64,000 nucleotides of DNA from Azoarcus indigens (GCF_004361735.1 NZ_SNVV01000001.1:434001-498000); one strand, 5' to 3'. Shown: positions 53,068-62,440, numbered from the stretch's first letter. Notes: generated by a model from the sequence alone, not told the origin. Numbers and translations are program-made.

Positions 53068-53760
53068 ATGAGCACGCAGGAATATCCGGTGGTTTTCGGC
53101 ACGGACGACATCCTTCGCAGCCTGTGCGATTCGGTGACCAAGGTGCTGACGGTGGCGACGGAAAGCCAGGTCCGCTACGCCAACATGGTCCAGCGCATCA
53201 GCAAGACCTGCCTGAAGCCGGACATCGGCTGCTTCGTGCTGTTCGATGGCGGCTTCTCCGGCCTGGTGGTCATCAATTTCTCCGCCCATGCGGCAATGGA
53301 GTTGTACGAGCGCTACATGCTCAACATGGGGATGGCGAAGGAGGAGCTGGCCAGCGCCTTCACCTCGGACGAGGTCGGCAATGTGATGGGCGAGCTGATG
53401 AACCAGATCGTCGGCGACTTCACCGGCAAGGTGTCGCGCGAGTTGCAGACCCACATCACCCAGAACCAGCCCAAGATGCTGGCGCTGACCAAGCAGGTGA
53501 TCCTCAGCGTGGATACCCACCTGGATCAGCCGGAAGCGCGCCGGGTCACCTTCTACACCGGCCGCAACAACATCTTTTACCTGGAGCTGGCGATAGACCG
53601 TACCGAGTTCATCCAGCTGAATGAATTCGCCGCCGCAGAAGAGCCGGACCCGGACGCACTGCTGGCGTCCGCCGGCCAGGAAACCGCGCCTTCCGGCCCG
53701 GCGACCAGCGCCATCAGCCAGGATGAACAGGACGAATTGCTGAAGTCGCTGGGCATGTGA
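53068..53760 (+). CDS. DUF3334-type protein with CheX-like motif and FliM-like C-terminal tail
   Basis: 230 residues, no signal peptide or membrane helix. It resembles the DUF3334 family as I remember it. Residues about 100-120 (SDEVGNVMGELMNQIVGDF) resemble the CheC/CheX CheY-P phosphatase helix, with Glu109 and Asn112 forming an E-x-x-N motif; the usual Asp/Ser four residues earlier is Asn105. Only one such motif is seen. The last 15 residues (AISQDEQDELLKSLGM, 215-230) resemble the LSQDEIDALL CheY-binding peptide of FliM. It stands 247 bp from the flagellar operon, convergent to it. A role in chemotaxis or motor switching is inferred, not shown. Confidence 0.75.
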   Translation: MSTQEYPVVFGTDDILRSLCDSVTKVLTVATESQVRYANMVQRISKTCLKPDIGCFVLFDGGFSGLVVINFSAHAAMELYERYMLNMGMAKEELASAFTSDEVGNVMGELMNQIVGDFTGKVSRELQTHITQNQPKMLALTKQVILSVDTHLDQPEARRVTFYTGRNNIFYLELAIDRTEFIQLNEFAAAEEPDPDALLASAGQETAPSGPATSAISQDEQDELLKSLGM

Positions 53761-53763
53761 GGC

Positions 53764-53819
53764 CCGGAAAGAAGAAAGGCCCACCGTCACGAATGGCGGT
53801 GGGCCTTTCTTCTTTCCGG
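53764..53819. terminator. 23-bp perfect-stem hairpin between convergent genes
   Basis: A 23-base arm (53764-53786) is exactly complementary to 53797-53819 around a 10-base loop. Each arm holds CTTTCTTC/GAAGAAAG, so T-rich sequence lies at the base in both directions. It starts 3 bp after the DUF3334-type stop codon and faces the end of the flagellar operon. A bidirectional terminator is the simplest reading. Confidence 0.85.
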
Positions 53820-54006
53820 CTGGAGGAAGCATCGGTCTGGCGTAAGCCCGGCAGGCCTGGCGGGCGGACGGATTCCGCCGCCTCGCTTGGCCGTTTGCCG
53901 CCGCCTTCGGGCGCGGCCCCTCATCCCGGCTCCGGCTGCAACTTGCTCCGCGCTGGAAATCAAGCGGCCTTTCCAAGCCAGCGCGACATCTCGCGGCAGC
54001 AAGCCT

Positions 54007-55068
54007 TCAGGCGGCCATCCCGAGCAGGGCCATCACCCGGTTGCGGCTCACCGCCGTCAAGGCCGGCGCTACCGCGGCGAAGACGTTGAAATCCGGCTTC
54101 TCCGCCATCGCCTCGAAACGCTGGACGAAGGACGCCGCCCAGTCGGACTCGTCTGCCGCAGCAGCCGCGCCTGTCGCCCCCTTCTGCTGCGGCTGCATGC
54201 GCGCGTCGGCCTCGGCCAGGCTGCGGCTGATGGTATTCCTGGCCTGGCGGATCAAGTCCAGCGCGGTCAGCACTTCCTGCAAGGTCTGGCGGGCGGCCTG
54301 GGTGTCGTCGGCGCGCCAGGACTGCGGCTGGATGGCGTCCGCCTCGGCTTCGGTGCGCACCCGGTTGAACTGGCCGGTGGGGAAGCGCTGGCCACCGCCC
54401 TTCACCGCCAGGGAGTCCCTTACCGCCGGCCAGTCGCCCTCGGCAACCGAGAACATCAGGCTGCCGCCGCTGCGCTCCACGCCCATGCCGATGGGTGCCA
54501 GCGCGTTCTGCAAGCGGCGCAACACAGCGGCTTCCCCGGCTGCCGGGTCCAGCGCCACGCTCACCTGCTTGCCGGCGGCGGAGAAGGACAGCGTTTCCTT
54601 GTCGCCGCTGCCCAGGCTGGCCGCGTCCAGCCCGCGGATGCGGAAGCGCTGCTGGGCGCTGCCGGCCTGCACCCCCCTGAGCTGGCCATCCAGCGTGCCG
54701 GCGGTAGCGGCATCGCGCTGGCGCCACAGGGCGTTGAACTGGCGCAGTTGTTCATTGAGCTTCGCATCGCTGCCCGAGGCAGTGCCGCTGTCGGCCTTCT
54801 TCTCCGCCAGCTTGCCGCTCAGGATGCCTTTCAGGCTCTGCAGGCGGCTGCCGGCCTGATCGAGGAAGTTCAGCGCCTGCTGGGCGCCGGCCACCTGCCG
54901 GTTCAGTTCGAAATCCAGGTTGCGCAGGCCGCCGCGGGTGGACGGCAGCCTGGCCGCCTTCTGGCCGGCGGAAGTTGCCTGCACGGTGCTGCGGCCGACG
55001 CCGCCGTCACCGAAGGCGAGGCGGCGGCCGGAAGTGCTGGTGCCGGAGCCTAGCGCGGGAATCTGCAT
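54007..55068 (-). CDS. Unnamed flagellar hook-associated-like protein downstream of flgL
   Basis: 353 residues. The N-terminal 50 are Gly/Ser/Thr-rich and low in hydrophobics, followed by a helical stretch (51-120). Residues 141-225 (IRGLDAASLGSGDKETLSFSAAGKQVSVAL, then LRRLQNALAPIGMGVERSGGSLMFS) resemble the flagellin hook IN motif seen in flagellins and HAP2. The C-terminus is helical with no signal peptide. It is 19 bp after flgL and clearly in the operon. I do not recognise a named gene; a filament, junction or secreted accessory protein is plausible. Confidence 0.7.
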   Translation of the reverse strand: MQIPALGSGTSTSGRRLAFGDGGVGRSTVQATSAGQKAARLPSTRGGLRNLDFELNRQVAGAQQALNFLDQAGSRLQSLKGILSGKLAEKKADSGTASGSDAKLNEQLRQFNALWRQRDAATAGTLDGQLRGVQAGSAQQRFRIRGLDAASLGSGDKETLSFSAAGKQVSVALDPAAGEAAVLRRLQNALAPIGMGVERSGGSLMFSVAEGDWPAVRDSLAVKGGGQRFPTGQFNRVRTEAEADAIQPQSWRADDTQAARQTLQEVLTALDLIRQARNTISRSLAEADARMQPQQKGATGAAAAADESDWAASFVQRFEAMAEKPDFNVFAAVAPALTAVSRNRVMALLGMAA

Positions 55069-55087
55069 CGTCTATCCGCCCCTCGCC

Positions 55088-56002
55088 TCAGAGGACGTCG
55101 AACAGGGACAGCTGGCTGACCGCGCCATAGGCTTTCTGCGTGGCCTGCAGGGCGACGGTGTAGCCGTTGAGCTTGACCGCCGCATCGCCGTAGTCCAGCT
55201 GGCCGAGGTCCAGCGCCGCCTGCTGGTTGGAGAGGCTGACGTTGGCGTGGTTGTTCTCCAGCGTGGCGAGGATGTTCTGCTGGCCGCCGAGGCGGGAGAT
55301 GGTGGCGGAGACGATGTCCAGCGTGTCGTCCAGCAGGTCCAGCGTGCCGGTGACCTGCGCCCGCACCGCCGGGTCGTTCACGCTGGTGCCGGCGGTGCCC
55401 AGCACCTCCACCGTGCCTTCCATCGAGTTCAGCAGGCCGGCCAGCTCGGCGACGGTGACGTTGGCCGCCTGGGTGACACCGTTGCCCACCACCACCCGCT
55501 GTTCGGCAGTGTTGCCGGTGAAGCTGTAGCGGGAGCCGACCGGCGCGGTGTCGTCGTAGGTGATGGTGGGCGTGTCGGTGAGCGTGCCGGAGAAGAGGTA
55601 ACGGCCTTCCTGGTCCTTGGTGTTGGCGGTGTAGAAGATGCTCTCCGCCAGCGACTTCAGCGAGCTGGCCATGGCGGCGACGTCGTCCGGCGTGTTGGCG
55701 CCATCGGCCGCCCACACCATCAGGTCGTGGGCCTGCAGGATGTCGTTGGAGATGGCGTCCAGGTGAGTCTCGTTCAGCGTCAGCCGGGACGACAGGGCGC
55801 CGATGTTGTCGCGGTACTGGTCCAGCGCCGCCTCTTCGCGGCTGAGGCGGGACAGGCGGACATTGGCGATCGGGTCGTCCGAGGGCTTGAGCAGGCGCTG
55901 GCCGGTGGCCATCTTCTGCATGATCTCGCCCAGCCGCACATTGGCGAGCTGCAGCGCGGTGTTCATCGTCGAGTGGTACTGGGTGCTGGCGATGCGCATC
56001 AT
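55088..56002 (-). CDS. flgL: Flagellar hook-filament junction protein FlgL
   Basis: HAP3, exported by the flagellar type III system. 304 residues, flagellin-like: N-terminal RIASTQYHSTMNTALQLANVRLGEIMQKMATGQRLLKPSDDP matches the D0/D1 helix of the family, and the C-terminal helix ends with LQATQKAYGAVSQLSLFDVL. It is 8 bp after flgK. Confidence 0.95.
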   Translation of the reverse strand: MMRIASTQYHSTMNTALQLANVRLGEIMQKMATGQRLLKPSDDPIANVRLSRLSREEAALDQYRDNIGALSSRLTLNETHLDAISNDILQAHDLMVWAADGANTPDDVAAMASSLKSLAESIFYTANTKDQEGRYLFSGTLTDTPTITYDDTAPVGSRYSFTGNTAEQRVVVGNGVTQAANVTVAELAGLLNSMEGTVEVLGTAGTSVNDPAVRAQVTGTLDLLDDTLDIVSATISRLGGQQNILATLENNHANVSLSNQQAALDLGQLDYGDAAVKLNGYTVALQATQKAYGAVSQLSLFDVL

Positions 56003-56010
56003 CCTTCTCC

Positions 56011-57390
56011 TCAGCCCATGGCCGCCAGGGTGTTGTCGAACAACTCGTTGGCGACGGCGATGACTTTCATGTTGGCCTGGTACATCTGCTGGAACTGGAT
56101 GAGGCTGATGGCTTCTTCGTCCTCGTTCACCCCGCTGGTGGATTTCCAGCTTTCTTCCGCCTGGTTGCGCACGGTTTCGGCGGTGCTCATGGAGGTCTGG
56201 TTCTGCTGGCTGTCCATCGCCAGCTTGCCGACCAGCTGGGTGGCGGCGTCGGAGAAGGACACGGTACCGATGGAACTCAGCGTGACCTGGCTGGACTGGA
56301 TGCCGATGAGGTTCAGCAGGTTGCCGCTGTCGCCCGGCAGCGCCGGGTCGGAGGAGAAGGCCAGGTCGGCGGCGAGGAAGCCGTCGCTCACCTTGAGGAT
56401 GGACGAAGTGCTGGTGGCGTCGAACTCGAACAGCGGGCCGCCGGCGGCGCCGGCCGGCGTGTAGCCGTCGGCCAGCAGATCGTTCACCCGGGTGCTGAAC
56501 TGGTTCGCCATTTCGGTGACGGACTCCATCAGCGGCACCAGCACCGTGTTCTCGAAATCGTTCAGGCCGCCCAACTCGCCGCTGAGTTTGTCGCCCTTCA
56601 CCACGAAGGACTCCTGGGCGAAGCTGAGCTTCAGCGTCTGCGAGCCATCGAGGTTGCCCTCCAGGCCGAGGGTGCCGGCCAGCGAACCCACCACCAGCGG
56701 CTGGCCGCTGCGCAGGGAGACGCTGCGGGTGCCGTCGGCCTGGTCCACCACCTGCACGCCGACCAGCTTGGAGAGCTCGTCTATCTTCAGGTCGCGCGCA
56801 TCCACCAGGCCGGAGGTGTTGCCACCGGTGGCCTGGGCGGCGGCGATCTGCTTATTCAGATCGGCAATGCCGGCGCTGAGGCCGTTGATCAGCGACACCG
56901 TGGTGGCGCGCTGCTGGAACACCGCCTGGCGCTGGTTCACCAGCACCTGGTTGATGCTGTTGAAGCGCTGCGCCGCGGCGTCGGCGGCGCTGATGACCTG
57001 CTGACGCAGCGGGCTGGAGGACGGATCCACGCTGGCGGCGTTGAGCGCGGCGAAGAAGGCGTCCAGGCCGCTGTTGAGGTTGGAGGTGTCGTCGCCCATG
57101 ACCTGCTCCAGCTGGGTCAGATAGGGCTGGGTGGTGCTGTACTGGCCGAGCGAGGAATTCGCCTGCCACATCTGCACGCTCTTGTAGCCGTCGCTGAACC
57201 GCAGCAGCGAGGAAACGGTGACGCCGTTGCCAGCCGCCAGCACGCCGCCGGCCAGCGGTTGCACCGAGGACAGCAGCACGCCCTGGCGGGTGTAGCCGGG
57301 CGTCATCATGTTGGCGACGTTCTGGCTGGTCATGTTGAGCCCGACCTGGGCGGCGAGCGCGCCGGACAGCGCGTTGTTGATCATGCTCAT
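56011..57390 (-). CDS. flgK: Flagellar hook-associated protein FlgK
   Basis: HAP1, first junction protein between hook and filament, 459 residues. It opens MSMINNALSGALAAQVGLNMTSQNVANMMTPGYTRQ, the rod/hook-protein signature, and ends with INLIQFQQMYQANMKVIAVANELFDNTLAA-like C-terminal helix (ISLIQFQQMYQAN). It is 14 bp after flgJ. Confidence 0.95.
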   Translation of the reverse strand: MSMINNALSGALAAQVGLNMTSQNVANMMTPGYTRQGVLLSSVQPLAGGVLAAGNGVTVSSLLRFSDGYKSVQMWQANSSLGQYSTTQPYLTQLEQVMGDDTSNLNSGLDAFFAALNAASVDPSSSPLRQQVISAADAAAQRFNSINQVLVNQRQAVFQQRATTVSLINGLSAGIADLNKQIAAAQATGGNTSGLVDARDLKIDELSKLVGVQVVDQADGTRSVSLRSGQPLVVGSLAGTLGLEGNLDGSQTLKLSFAQESFVVKGDKLSGELGGLNDFENTVLVPLMESVTEMANQFSTRVNDLLADGYTPAGAAGGPLFEFDATSTSSILKVSDGFLAADLAFSSDPALPGDSGNLLNLIGIQSSQVTLSSIGTVSFSDAATQLVGKLAMDSQQNQTSMSTAETVRNQAEESWKSTSGVNEDEEAISLIQFQQMYQANMKVIAVANELFDNTLAAMG

Positions 57391-57404
57391 GGCGGTCTTC
57401 CTGT

Positions 57405-57851
57405 TCAGGGCGCGGGCGCCGTGCGGGCGTTCGCGGGCGCTTCCTGCTCATTCAGGGCGACCGCCGGGGCCGCCGGGTTAAATGCCGGAGCGGCGGCGAG
57501 CGGCGCGGTCATCGCCATGGCCGCCCGCTGCGGCTCCGCCGGCAGGATCTGACGCAGGATGGCATCGGCAACGCCGAAGGCGCGCTGGCCGGCGAGCACG
57601 TCCGCCACCACGCCGTCGGCCATGTCCAGCATGTCCTGGTTGATGCGGTTGTTGAACACGCTGTCCTCGCCCGCCATCTCGCGGGTCACCTTGCGCATCT
57701 GGCGCATCATCTCGGCGATGAAGAAGCCCTCGAAACGCTCGGCGGCGTGTTCCGCCTTGGCGCGGTAGGCCGGGTCCAGCACCGGAGCTTCGGCGGCGGT
57801 GGCGGTGGCAAGCAGGCCGGCGCCGCTGCTGTTCAGGGTGTCGAGTTCCAT
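57405..57851 (-). CDS. flgJ: Rod-binding protein FlgJ, single-domain form
   Basis: 148 residues containing only the N-terminal rod-binding domain: AERFEGFFIAEMMRQMRKVTREMAGEDSVFNNRINQDMLDMADGVV is recognisable in pieces. The peptidoglycan-hydrolase (muramidase) domain of the E. coli-type FlgJ (about 310 residues) is absent; instead there is a Pro/Ala-rich tail of about 40 residues. A separate hydrolase would have to open the cell wall. It lies between flgI and flgK as expected. Confidence 0.88.
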   Translation of the reverse strand: MELDTLNSSGAGLLATATAAEAPVLDPAYRAKAEHAAERFEGFFIAEMMRQMRKVTREMAGEDSVFNNRINQDMLDMADGVVADVLAGQRAFGVADAILRQILPAEPQRAAMAMTAPLAAAPAFNPAAPAVALNEQEAPANARTAPAP

Positions 57852-57860
57852 GTGCTGTCC

Positions 57861-58982
57861 TCAGATGACGATGAGTTCGCCGTCTATCGCGCCGGCCTGG
57901 TCCAGCGCCTGCAGGATGGCCATGACGTCGTCCGGCGTGGCGCCGGTGCTGTTCACCGTGTCGATGATGCTCTGCAGGCTGGCGCCGGCCGGCCACTTGA
58001 ACATGCGCGGCGCATCCTGCTCCACCGAGATCTGCGATTGCGGCGTGACCACCGTGTCGCCGCGGCCGAAGGGCGCCGGCTGGCTCACCTGCGGCGTCTC
58101 CGAGATCACCACCTTGAGCGCGCCGTGGGAGATGGCGGCCGCCCTCACCCGCACGCCCTCGGCGATCACCACCGTGCCGGTCCGGGAGTTGAAGATGACC
58201 TTGGGCGTGGCTTCGCCCACGTCGACCATCAGCCCTTCCAGCGAGGCGACGAAGGCCACCCGCTGGGTGGGGTTCTCCGGCGCCATCACGTCCACGCTGG
58301 TGGCGTCGCGGGTGGAGGCGATCTCGCCGTAGCGGCGGTTGATGGTCTGCACGATGTTGGTGGCGGTCTGGAAGTGCGGCCGCTTGAGGCTGAGGCGCAC
58401 CGTGGGCCGGGTGTCGAAATCGCTCTCGATCTCGCGCTCCACGGTGGCGCCGTTGGGCACGCGGCCGGCGGTAGGCGTGTTCACCGTGACGTTGGAACCG
58501 CTGGCGCCCTGGGCGGACAGACCGGCGACCACCAGGTTGCCCTGCGCCAGCGCATACACCTCGCCATCGGCACCGCGCAGCGGCGTCAGCAGCAGGGTGC
58601 CGCCGCGCAGGCTCTTGGCGTCGCCCAGCGAGGACACGGCGATGTCTATGGTCTGGCCCTTGCGGTAGCCGGGCGGGAACACCGCGCTGACCATCACCGT
58701 GGCGACGTTCTTCAGCCGGGTGCTGCTGCCGGTGGGCAGCTTCACGCCGAACTGCTTGAGCATGTTGTCCACCGACTGGCCGGCGAACTTCACCTGGGTG
58801 CTGTCGCCGGAGCCGTGCAGGCCGACCACCAGGCCGTAGCCGATGAGCTGGTTCTCGCGCACGCCTTCCACGTTGACCAGGCTGCGCAGCGCCTGCGCGG
58901 CCTCTGCGGCGGTCGGCACCAGCAAGGGCGCGGCGGCGAGCAGGAGGCCGGCGGCGAGTTGGATGAAGCGTTGCTTGCGCAT
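57861..58982 (-). CDS. flgI: Flagellar P-ring protein FlgI
   Basis: Forms the periplasmic P ring around the rod, 373 residues. A signal peptide ([28 protein letters not shown]) is followed by [31 protein letters not shown], a family hallmark. Export is by the Sec route. It is 14 bp after flgH. Confidence 0.96.
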   Translation of the reverse strand: MRKQRFIQLAAGLLLAAAPLLVPTAAEAAQALRSLVNVEGVRENQLIGYGLVVGLHGSGDSTQVKFAGQSVDNMLKQFGVKLPTGSSTRLKNVATVMVSAVFPPGYRKGQTIDIAVSSLGDAKSLRGGTLLLTPLRGADGEVYALAQGNLVVAGLSAQGASGSNVTVNTPTAGRVPNGATVEREIESDFDTRPTVRLSLKRPHFQTATNIVQTINRRYGEIASTRDATSVDVMAPENPTQRVAFVASLEGLMVDVGEATPKVIFNSRTGTVVIAEGVRVRAAAISHGALKVVISETPQVSQPAPFGRGDTVVTPQSQISVEQDAPRMFKWPAGASLQSIIDTVNSTGATPDDVMAILQALDQAGAIDGELIVI

Positions 58983-58996
58983 GGAAACCTCGGGGT

Positions 58997-59662
58997 TCAG
59001 AAGGGCATCCAGGGGCTGTTGAAGAGCCGCGTCAGCCAGCCGGCGGAGTTGGCGTCCGCCAGCGCGCCGCGGCCGGAATAGGCGATGCGGGCGTTGGCCA
59101 CCCGCTGGGAGGAGACGCTGTTGTCGCTGTCGATGTCGCTGGCGCGCACATAGCCGCTGAGGCGGATGAATTCCTCGCCCTGGTTGAGGTAGAGGGTCTT
59201 CTCGCCCTCGACCCGTAGCAGGCCGTTGGGCAGCACCTCGTGCACCACCACGGTGATGGCGCCCTGCAGGGTGTTCTGCTGCGAGCTGGTGGCCGAGCCG
59301 TCGAACTCGCGCTCGGCGCTGGCGGAGGCATCGGTGCGCAGCGTGCGGTTGCCCAGGCTCAGCGGCGAGAGGGAGAAGCTGCTGTCCTTGCCGTAGCTGG
59401 TGTTGGCGCGTTTGCTCGCCTGGGTGGTCTCGCGCAGCACCACGGTGAGCACGTCGCCGGGGCGGAAGGCGCGGCTGTCCGAGGTCATGGACCAGGGCGA
59501 ATCGGAGATGAACACGCCGCCCGCCTGCCCCTTGCGCACCGGCGGCTGCAGCAGCGCCATGCGCAGGTCCTCGTCCGCCGCGGTGGGTGGCATGGGCTGC
59601 AGCGCGGTGCAGGCGGACAGCAGCGGCGACAGCAGGCAGCAGGCGAGCTGGCGGGTGTTCAT
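58997..59662 (-). CDS. flgH: Flagellar L-ring lipoprotein FlgH
   Basis: Outer-membrane L ring, 221 residues. The lipobox LLSAC makes Cys18 the likely lipidated residue. The conserved [18 protein letters not shown] and the closing [25 protein letters not shown] are typical. Start is 1 bp after flgG. Confidence 0.95.
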   Translation of the reverse strand: MNTRQLACCLLSPLLSACTALQPMPPTAADEDLRMALLQPPVRKGQAGGVFISDSPWSMTSDSRAFRPGDVLTVVLRETTQASKRANTSYGKDSSFSLSPLSLGNRTLRTDASASAEREFDGSATSSQQNTLQGAITVVVHEVLPNGLLRVEGEKTLYLNQGEEFIRLSGYVRASDIDSDNSVSSQRVANARIAYSGRGALADANSAGWLTRLFNSPWMPF

Positions 59663-59663
59663 G

Positions 59664-60452
59664 TCAGCGCACCGCCTGGGCGAGGTACTGCATCATGTTG
59701 TCGGCGGCGGAGAGCACCTTGGTGTTCATCTCGTAGGTGCGCTGGGCGGCGATCATGTCCACCATTTCCTCCACCACCTGCACGTTGGAGCCTTCGAGCG
59801 CGCCCTGCTTCAGCTTGCCCATGCCCTCCTCGCCCGGCACGCCTTCATTGGGCACGCCGCTGGCCACCGTCTCGCGGTAGAGGTTGTCGCCCAGCGCCAG
59901 CAGCCCGGCCGGGTTCACGAAGCTCACCAGGGTGAGCTGGCCCAGTTGCTCCGGCGCGGCGGCGTTGGCGATGGTGGCGGAGACCACGCCGTTCTCGCCG
60001 ATGGTGACGCCGGAGGCATTGGCCGGGATGACGATCTCCGGCACCAGCGGCAGGCCCTGGGCGGTGACCAGGCGGCCGTCCGCATCCACCTGCAACTGGC
60101 CGGCGCGGGTGTAGGCGATGTCGCCGTTGGGCTGCTGCACCTGCAGGAAGCCCTGGCCGACGATGGCCACGTCCAGCGCCTGTTCGGTGGTCTGCAGGTT
60201 GCCGGTGGTGAACACCTTCTGCGTGCCGACCAGGCGGGTGCCGTTGCCCAGCTGCACGCCGGAGGGTGCGGTGGTGTTGTCGTCGCGCTGGGCGCCGGGC
60301 TGTACTTCCACCTGGTAGAACAGGTCTTCGAACACCACCCGGTCGCGCTTGAAGCCGACGGTGTTCACGTTGGCGATGTTGTTGGCGATGGCCTGCAGCT
60401 TGGCGTCCTGGGCCTGCACGCCGGTCTTGCTGATCCACAGTGCGGGATTCAT
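59664..60452 (-). CDS. flgG: Flagellar distal rod protein FlgG
   Basis: 262 residues forming the distal rod. MNPALWISKTGVQAQDAKLQAIANNIANVNTVGFKRDR is the rod/hook N-terminal motif, and the C-terminus has the matching ...EEMVDMIAAQRTYEMNTKVLSAADNMM helix. Length is the family's usual. It is 24 bp after flgF. Confidence 0.96.
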   Translation of the reverse strand: MNPALWISKTGVQAQDAKLQAIANNIANVNTVGFKRDRVVFEDLFYQVEVQPGAQRDDNTTAPSGVQLGNGTRLVGTQKVFTTGNLQTTEQALDVAIVGQGFLQVQQPNGDIAYTRAGQLQVDADGRLVTAQGLPLVPEIVIPANASGVTIGENGVVSATIANAAAPEQLGQLTLVSFVNPAGLLALGDNLYRETVASGVPNEGVPGEEGMGKLKQGALEGSNVQVVEEMVDMIAAQRTYEMNTKVLSAADNMMQYLAQAVR

Positions 60453-60476
60453 GGTCTTGCTCCGTATGCCTGGTGA

Positions 60477-61202
60477 TTAATCGCGCATCAGGCGGTTGCC
60501 CGCCTCGGCCATGTCGTCGGCGGCCTTGTAGAGCCGCATCTGGATCTCGAAGTCGCGGTTGAGGTTCATGGTGGCCACCATCTCACCGATGGCGGAGACG
60601 TTGCTGCCTTCCAGGTGGCCGCTACGCAGGGTGACGGTGTCATCCACCGCCAGCTCGGCGCCATCGCGGGCGACGATGAGGCCGGCCTCGTTCTTGGTCA
60701 GCTCCGCCGCCTCGCCGCGCACCAGCCGCAGGCGGTCCACCGGCTGCATGTCGTTCTGCCCCGGCGGCAGGATGGAAATGGTTCCATCCACACCTATGCT
60801 CAGGCTGGTGTAGGGCGGCAGCACGATGGGGCCACCGTCGCCCAGCACCGGCCGGCCATTCACCGTCAGTGCGCCTTCGCCATCCACCGAGAAGTTGCCG
60901 CTGCGGGTGTAGGCCTCGCCGCCCTGCCACTCCACCGCGAACAGGCCGTCGCCGACGATGGCGACGTCCAGGTCGCGGCCGGTCTGGCGCATCACGCCCT
61001 CGCCGCCGGACACCGCGTTGGCCTGCAGCCGGCTCATGTGGCGGGAGTCGTAGCCGTAGCCGCCCACCGCCTGGCTGGTGGCCAGTTCCAGGTCGGCGCG
61101 GAAGCCGCCGGTGTCGAGGTTGGCGAGGTTGTTGGCATGCACCTGCTGCGCCTTGAGGGCGCGTTCGGCGCTGCTCATCACCGTGTAGATCAAGGCATCC
61201 AT
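60477..61202 (-). CDS. flgF: Flagellar proximal rod protein FlgF
   Basis: Proximal rod subunit, 241 residues. The N-terminus (MDALIYTVMSSAERALKAQQVHANNLANLDTGGFR) and the C-terminal IGEMVATMNLNRDFEIQMRLYKAADDMAEAGNRLM helices are characteristic. It is 22 bp after flgE. Confidence 0.95.
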   Translation of the reverse strand: MDALIYTVMSSAERALKAQQVHANNLANLDTGGFRADLELATSQAVGGYGYDSRHMSRLQANAVSGGEGVMRQTGRDLDVAIVGDGLFAVEWQGGEAYTRSGNFSVDGEGALTVNGRPVLGDGGPIVLPPYTSLSIGVDGTISILPPGQNDMQPVDRLRLVRGEAAELTKNEAGLIVARDGAELAVDDTVTLRSGHLEGSNVSAIGEMVATMNLNRDFEIQMRLYKAADDMAEAGNRLMRD

Positions 61203-61224
61203 GTGGGCGCTCCGGCGGGCTGGC

Positions 61225-62412
61225 TTACAGCGCCTGCATCAGGGTCTGCATCATCTCGTTCTCGGTCGAGATGACTTTGGTGTTGGCCTGGTAGTTGCGC
61301 TGGGCGGACATCAGGGTGACCAGCTCGGAGGTCATGTCCACGTTGGACTGCTCCAGCGCGCCGGCGGTGAGGCTGCCGGCGAGGCCGACGCCCGGCGTCG
61401 AGTACAACGGCAGGCCGGAGGCGTTGGAGGTGGTCCAGCTGGTGTCGCTGATGGGCACCAGCGCGTCCTGGTTGGGGAAGGTGGCGAGGACGAGGGTGCC
61501 CACCTTCAGCTTCTCGCCGTTGCTGTAGGTGGCGAACACGCTGCCGTCGGCGTCGATCTGCACGCCGCTCTGGGTGCCGGCGGCGTAGCCGTTGGCGGCG
61601 TTGGTGGTGGTGGTGGCGTCGCCGCCATACTGGGTGGTGCCGGTGTAATCCAGCGCCAGCGTCATCGGCTCGGCGCCGGTGGGCGTGCCGAGGTTCACCG
61701 TGACCGCGGCGGTGGGGCTCTGCAGCCGGCCTTCGGTGTCGAAGCTGAGCACCTGGGAGCCGACCGGGGCGCCGCCGTCGAAGGTGTAGTAGGCGGTGAT
61801 CTCGTTGGTGTCGGTCTTGACGAAGTACTGCGTCACCGTGTGCTTCACGCCCAGCGAGTCGTGCACCACCGACAGCACCGAGCTGTTGAAGGACTGCGGA
61901 TCGGCCGGGTCGAAGGTGGCGACGGTGGGCACCGTCCAGTCCACCGACAGGTTGCCGACGTAGTTCAGCGTGGTGCTGGCCTGGGCCGGGATCTGGCCGG
62001 TGGGGATCTGCAGGTTGCCCATGGCGCCCAGCGCATCGCTGCCTTCCACCGCGGCGTAGCCCTGCACCTTGCGGCCAAAGCTGTCCACCAGGTAGCCGTC
62101 CTTGTCCTTGGAGAACACGCCGACGCGGGTATAGACCTCGGTGCCGTCGGTATCGCGGGTGACGAAGAAGCCGCCGCCGCTAATGGAGACGTCCAGGTCG
62201 CGGCCGGTGTTGAGCACGCCGCCGCCTATGCCCAGCGTCTGCGTCAGCGAGGACACCTCGGTGCCGGTGGGCTGGGTACCGGCGTACATGGAGGCGAAGT
62301 TGGCGCGGCTGGACTTGAAGCCGTAGGTGCCGGAGTTGGCGATGTTGTTGCTGATGGTATCCAGCTGGGTGTTGATGGCGTTGATGCCGGACAGGGCGAT
62401 TTCGAAGCTCAT
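61225..62412 (-). CDS. flgE: Flagellar hook protein FlgE
   Basis: Major hook subunit, 395 residues. It opens MSFEIALSGINAINTQLDTISNNIANSGTYGFKSSRANF and ends VTLMSAQRNYQANTKVISTENEMMQTLMQAL, the D0 helices of the family. The middle is Thr/Val/Gly-rich beta structure. It is 28 bp after flgD. Confidence 0.96.
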   Translation of the reverse strand: MSFEIALSGINAINTQLDTISNNIANSGTYGFKSSRANFASMYAGTQPTGTEVSSLTQTLGIGGGVLNTGRDLDVSISGGGFFVTRDTDGTEVYTRVGVFSKDKDGYLVDSFGRKVQGYAAVEGSDALGAMGNLQIPTGQIPAQASTTLNYVGNLSVDWTVPTVATFDPADPQSFNSSVLSVVHDSLGVKHTVTQYFVKTDTNEITAYYTFDGGAPVGSQVLSFDTEGRLQSPTAAVTVNLGTPTGAEPMTLALDYTGTTQYGGDATTTTNAANGYAAGTQSGVQIDADGSVFATYSNGEKLKVGTLVLATFPNQDALVPISDTSWTTSNASGLPLYSTPGVGLAGSLTAGALEQSNVDMTSELVTLMSAQRNYQANTKVISTENEMMQTLMQAL

Positions 62413-62440
62413 GGTTGCATCCTCTCGAACCTGGGGTTGT

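Noticed and set aside
52867-53976. 369-codon minus-strand frame opposite the CheX-like gene
   Set aside because: It crosses the 23-bp terminator hairpin and has shadow-like composition; the plus-strand protein has recognisable motifs.
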